This document shows, one piece after another, positions 6,863 through 8,832 of a DNA stretch of 8,832 bases. Numbering within the stretch: position 1 is the stretch's first letter; the number at the start of each line of letters is the position of its first letter. The DNA is taken from contig JAJYTK010000028.1 in NCBI GenBank assembly GCA_021793095.1, forward strand, positions 1 to 8,832, given 5' to 3'. The DNA comes from Pseudomonadota bacterium. Lineage in GTDB: Bacteria; Pseudomonadota; Gammaproteobacteria; Burkholderiales; Burkholderiaceae_B. The notes beneath the pieces were generated by a model. The model had not been told where the DNA came from. It searched no databases and saw only the letters and a list, made by a program, of their open reading frames with translations. The position numbers and the translations under genes were made by a program.

Positions 6863-7689
6863 GAGTGCTTGGAGTTTTTTTCTAACCAGGCTTCGAAAGC
6901 AGGCGTGGTTGGGTAATGGAAAGCAATGGGTCCATCCGGCGTGCCATTGAGAAATTGTTGTACGTATTCGTCCTCGGTGCTTTCGAGTTCCTCGGGGGTG
7001 CCGTGGGTAATCATTTTGCCCAGACCAACGAGGTAAACATAGTCAGCAATTTTAAATGATTCGGGCACGTCGTGTGTAATAATGATAGAGGCGCAATTTA
7101 ATTCATCGCTCAGATCGCGGATGAGTTGAGCGGTGATGCCTAGTGAAATAGGATCGAGGCCGGCAAACGGCTCATCATAAAAAATTAATTCAGGCTCAAG
7201 CACGATGGCACGGGCCAGGGCTACACGACGTGCCATCCCACCAGAGATTTCACTGATTTTGAGATGGGCGGCTGCGCGTAAGCCCACTGCATCAAGCTTT
7301 TCCAACACGATGCGGGCAATCTCGGCATCACTGATTTTGAGATGCTCGCGCAAGGGAAAAGCCACATTGTCAAAGACGTTGAGGTCGGTAAATAGAGCGC
7401 CCTGTTGAAATAGCACGCCCATGCGCTTTCTGAGTTGTTCAATTTCGCGTGGTGAGCACTGGCCAAGGTCTTTGTCAAAAACCTCTATTTTTCCAGCTTG
7501 GGCAAAGATTTGTGCAGTGGCACCGCGCAGCAGAGTGGTCTTGCCTGATCCTGAACCCCCCATCATGGCGATGACTTGACCGCGCTTGGCCTCAAGATTA
7601 ATGTTTTTGAGTACGGTAAAGTCGCCGTACCCCAATGAAACATCGGTAAAGCGGATCAGTGGTTGTTTAGAATCTGTGGTCGCACTCAT
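6859..7689 (-). CDS. mlaF: Phospholipid ABC transporter ATP-binding protein MlaF
   Basis: MlaF is the cytoplasmic ATPase driving the MlaFED lipid transporter. From ATG at 7689 it has 276 residues. Motifs are intact: Walker A GGSGSGKT (44-51), Q-loop Gln95 in VLFQQGALF, signature SGGMARR (149-155), Walker B LIFYDE (168-173), D-loop AGLD and H-loop His206 in IIITHD. The C-terminus QQFLNGTPDGPIAFHYP corresponds to the extension of E. coli MlaF that crosses to the partner subunit close to the MlaB site. A TTG at 7734 would add 15 residues without family resemblance, so the ATG is preferred; AAGGG at 7707-7703 lies 13 bases upstream, rather far. It is the first gene of the leftward cluster, divergent from glcD. 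Confidence 0.96.
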   Translation of the reverse strand: MSATTDSKQPLIRFTDVSLGYGDFTVLKNINLEAKRGQVIAMMGGSGSGKTTLLRGATAQIFAQAGKIEVFDKDLGQCSPREIEQLRKRMGVLFQQGALFTDLNVFDNVAFPLREHLKISDAEIARIVLEKLDAVGLRAAAHLKISEISGGMARRVALARAIVLEPELIFYDEPFAGLDPISLGITAQLIRDLSDELNCASIIITHDVPESFKIADYVYLVGLGKMITHGTPEELESTEDEYVQQFLNGTPDGPIAFHYPTTPAFEAWLEKNSKHS

Positions 7690-7747
7690 GATTGATTGCT
7701 GGCCCTTTGCCGTTGTAGCGAATACTTGAAACAATAGAGTGTGCTAT

Positions 7748-7764
7748 GCGGGAATGCTTGCCGC
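7748..7764. other. Imperfect palindrome in the mlaF leader
   Basis: GCGGGAA and TTGCCGC flank the three bases TGC with a single mismatch. It lies 59 bases before the mlaF ATG on the leftward leader. It may be an operator or an RNA stem; it could equally be chance. No T run follows, so it is not a terminator. Confidence 0.25.
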
Positions 7765-7830
7765 TTTACAGCACCAAATAGTAAAAGATAACATAGCTGG
7801 GTTTTGCTGACGAGATCCGCGGGTTAAAAG

Positions 7831-7867
7831 AGTATAAAAAATAGGCCCTCCGGGGTTGTACCGTCAA
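7831..7867 (-). promoter_or_regulatory. Candidate promoter for the leftward mla cluster
   Basis: Some promoter must lie between mlaF and glcD for the leftward genes. On the minus strand TTGACG (7867-7862) matches a -35 box in five of six positions, and TATTTT (7843-7838) lies 18 bases downstream as a weak -10. A better -10, TATACT (7836-7831), is present but 25 bases from that -35 and without a good -35 of its own. The leader to the mlaF ATG would be roughly 140 bases. Which boxes are used cannot be settled by eye. Confidence 0.3.
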
Positions 7868-7872
7868 GACAT

Positions 7873-7901
7873 TTAACATTAAACAAAGTAAAGTATATAA
7901 G
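7873..7901 (+). promoter_or_regulatory. Sigma70-type promoter for glcD
   Basis: TTAACA (7873-7878) and TATAAG (7896-7901) are separated by 17 bases, the preferred spacing, and each matches its consensus in five of six positions. The surrounding DNA is AT-rich. Transcription would begin near 7908, giving a leader of about 25 bases that includes the AAGG ribosome-binding site at 7923-7926. A nearby GATAAT (7905-7910) has no matching -35. Confidence 0.55.
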
Positions 7902-7932
7902 TACGATAATCACTCTAATACCAAGGTCAGAC

Positions 7933-8832
7933 ATGAGCCAGGTTCAATCTTCAACACACACTACAGCACAGGTTCTAGAGCAGGAATCTGCAGCCATGCT
8001 GTTTGCCGAGGCAGATCAGGATTTTTCTCATATCAACAAGGAGACTGTCGTCACCGCCCTCAAAGACGCGCTGCCTGCGTCGATGGTGCTGCACACCGAG
8101 GAGCAACTGCGCCCTTATGAATTTGATGGATTTATGTTGATGGCCCATGTGCCATTAGCGGTGGTGTTGCCCGAGACCGAGGCCCAGGTGGTCACGGCGA
8201 TCAAGATATGCGCCGAGCAGGGCGTGCCTATTGTGGCGCGTGGTGCAGGGACAGGCTTATCCGGTGGGGCCGTGCCACACCCTCATGGGGTGATTTTATC
8301 GCTGGCGCGCTTGAATCGTATTCTCAAGGTGGATCAGTATGCGCGCACAGCCACTGTGCAGCCCGGGGTACGCAACATTCAGGTGTCCCAGGCGGCTGAG
8401 CCCTACGGACTGTATTATGCGCCAGACCCATCGTCGCAGATTGCCTGTACCATTGGGGGCAATATTGCCGAAAATGCAGGTGGGGTGCATTGCTTAAAAT
8501 ATGGCCTCACGGTGCATAATGTATTGCGTATTCGCGGCGTTACCATTAATGGCGAAATTTTCGAGGTGGGTAGCCACGCCCTAGATACCCCTGGGTATGA
8601 CATGATGGCCCTATTGATTGGTTCCGAGGGGATGTTGGCCGTGGTGACCGAGGTGACGCTCAAGCTCACGCCGACCCCTCGTTTTGCACAATGCGTGTTG
8701 GCCAGCTTTGATGCCGTAGAAAAGGCCGCGGATGCGGTGGCCGGGATCATCGCTGCCGGGATTATCCCTGCGGGTCTCGAGATGATGGACCAGCCCGCGA
8801 CCATTGCTGCCGAAGAGTTCGTGCGGGCAGGG
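7933..8832 (+). CDS. glcD: Glycolate oxidase FAD-linked subunit GlcD, 3' end cut by window edge
   Basis: GlcD is the FAD-binding catalytic subunit of glycolate oxidase, which turns glycolate into glyoxylate together with GlcE and the iron-sulfur subunit GlcF. The frame is open from ATG at 7933 to the right edge, 300 codons, about 60 percent of the usual 499. The FAD-binding segments are plain: RGAGTGLSGG (103-112), QPGVRNIQVSQA (143-154), and PDPSSQIACTIGGN (164-177) followed by AENAGGVHCLKYGLTVHN; then GSEGMLAVVTEVTLKL and LEMMD. AAGG at 7923-7926, 6 bases before the ATG, sets the start. The first 30 or so residues are longer than in E. coli and Ser/Thr-rich at the tip. glcE and glcF probably follow outside the window (inference). 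A related D-lactate dehydrogenase is the main alternative, but the match to GlcD is close throughout. Confidence 0.95.
   Translation, partial: MSQVQSSTHTTAQVLEQESAAMLFAEADQDFSHINKETVVTALKDALPASMVLHTEEQLRPYEFDGFMLMAHVPLAVVLPETEAQVVTAIKICAEQGVPIVARGAGTGLSGGAVPHPHGVILSLARLNRILKVDQYARTATVQPGVRNIQVSQAAEPYGLYYAPDPSSQIACTIGGNIAENAGGVHCLKYGLTVHNVLRIRGVTINGEIFEVGSHALDTPGYDMMALLIGSEGMLAVVTEVTLKLTPTPRFAQCVLASFDAVEKAADAVAGIIAAGIIPAGLEMMDQPATIAAEEFVRAG

Noticed and set aside
7690..7734. TTG-initiated N-terminal extension of mlaF
   Set aside because: The extra 15 residues do not resemble MlaF N-termini, and the ATG at 7689 gives a normal family start.
8415..8804. 129-codon minus-strand frame opposite glcD
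   Set aside because: The plus strand encodes continuous GlcD with conserved FAD motifs through the whole stretch.
1..8832. CRISPR array, tRNA or rRNA gene, insertion sequence, phage or defence genes
   Set aside because: I looked on both strands and saw no spaced repeats, transposase-like frames, cloverleaf sequence or anomalous gene block; the window is filled by conserved chromosomal genes.

Overview
The window is ordinary chromosomal DNA from a betaproteobacterium, most likely order Burkholderiales and perhaps Alcaligenaceae. This rests on remembered gene order and protein resemblance, not on a search. Base composition is roughly balanced. The order mlaF-mlaE-mlaD-mlaA-mlaC, then an ABC-2 exporter pair, ibaG, murA and hisG, is typical of that order. 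In Escherichia coli the related cluster is mlaFEDCB-ibaG-murA, with mlaA and hisG elsewhere.

Layout: everything from position 1 to about 7689 lies on the minus strand and reads right to left. First comes the Mla phospholipid-transport set: the ATPase mlaF (6859-7689), permease mlaE (6077-6862), MCE protein mlaD (5565-6020), outer-membrane lipoprotein mlaA (4526-5449) and periplasmic carrier mlaC (3863-4513). A 128-base gap follows that contains three hairpins, two of them followed by T runs like Rho-independent terminators. Next come an ABC-2 ATPase and permease of the YadG/YadH type (2943-3734 and 2089-2946), the BolA-family gene ibaG (1817-2074), murA (574-1824) and the start of hisG (1-572, cut by the window edge). 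On the plus strand, divergent from mlaF, is the first 300 codons of glcD (7933-8832), the FAD subunit of glycolate oxidase, behind a good sigma70-type promoter.

How the genes fit together: MlaA in the outer membrane, MlaC in the periplasm and the MlaFED complex in the inner membrane form one lipid shuttle that keeps phospholipids out of the outer leaflet. MurA makes the first committed peptidoglycan precursor, so most of the block concerns the cell envelope. hisG and glcD are metabolic neighbours. Most joins on the minus strand are tight (4-base ATGA overlaps, an 8-base overlap, a 1-base gap), which suggests co-transcription and translational coupling, with a possible break or attenuation point between mlaC and the exporter.

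I see no previously undescribed system. The points that depart from the standard picture are a tandemly repeated acidic tail on MlaA, the absence of a STAS-domain mlaB gene where one is expected, and the hairpin-rich leader just before the exporter ATPase.
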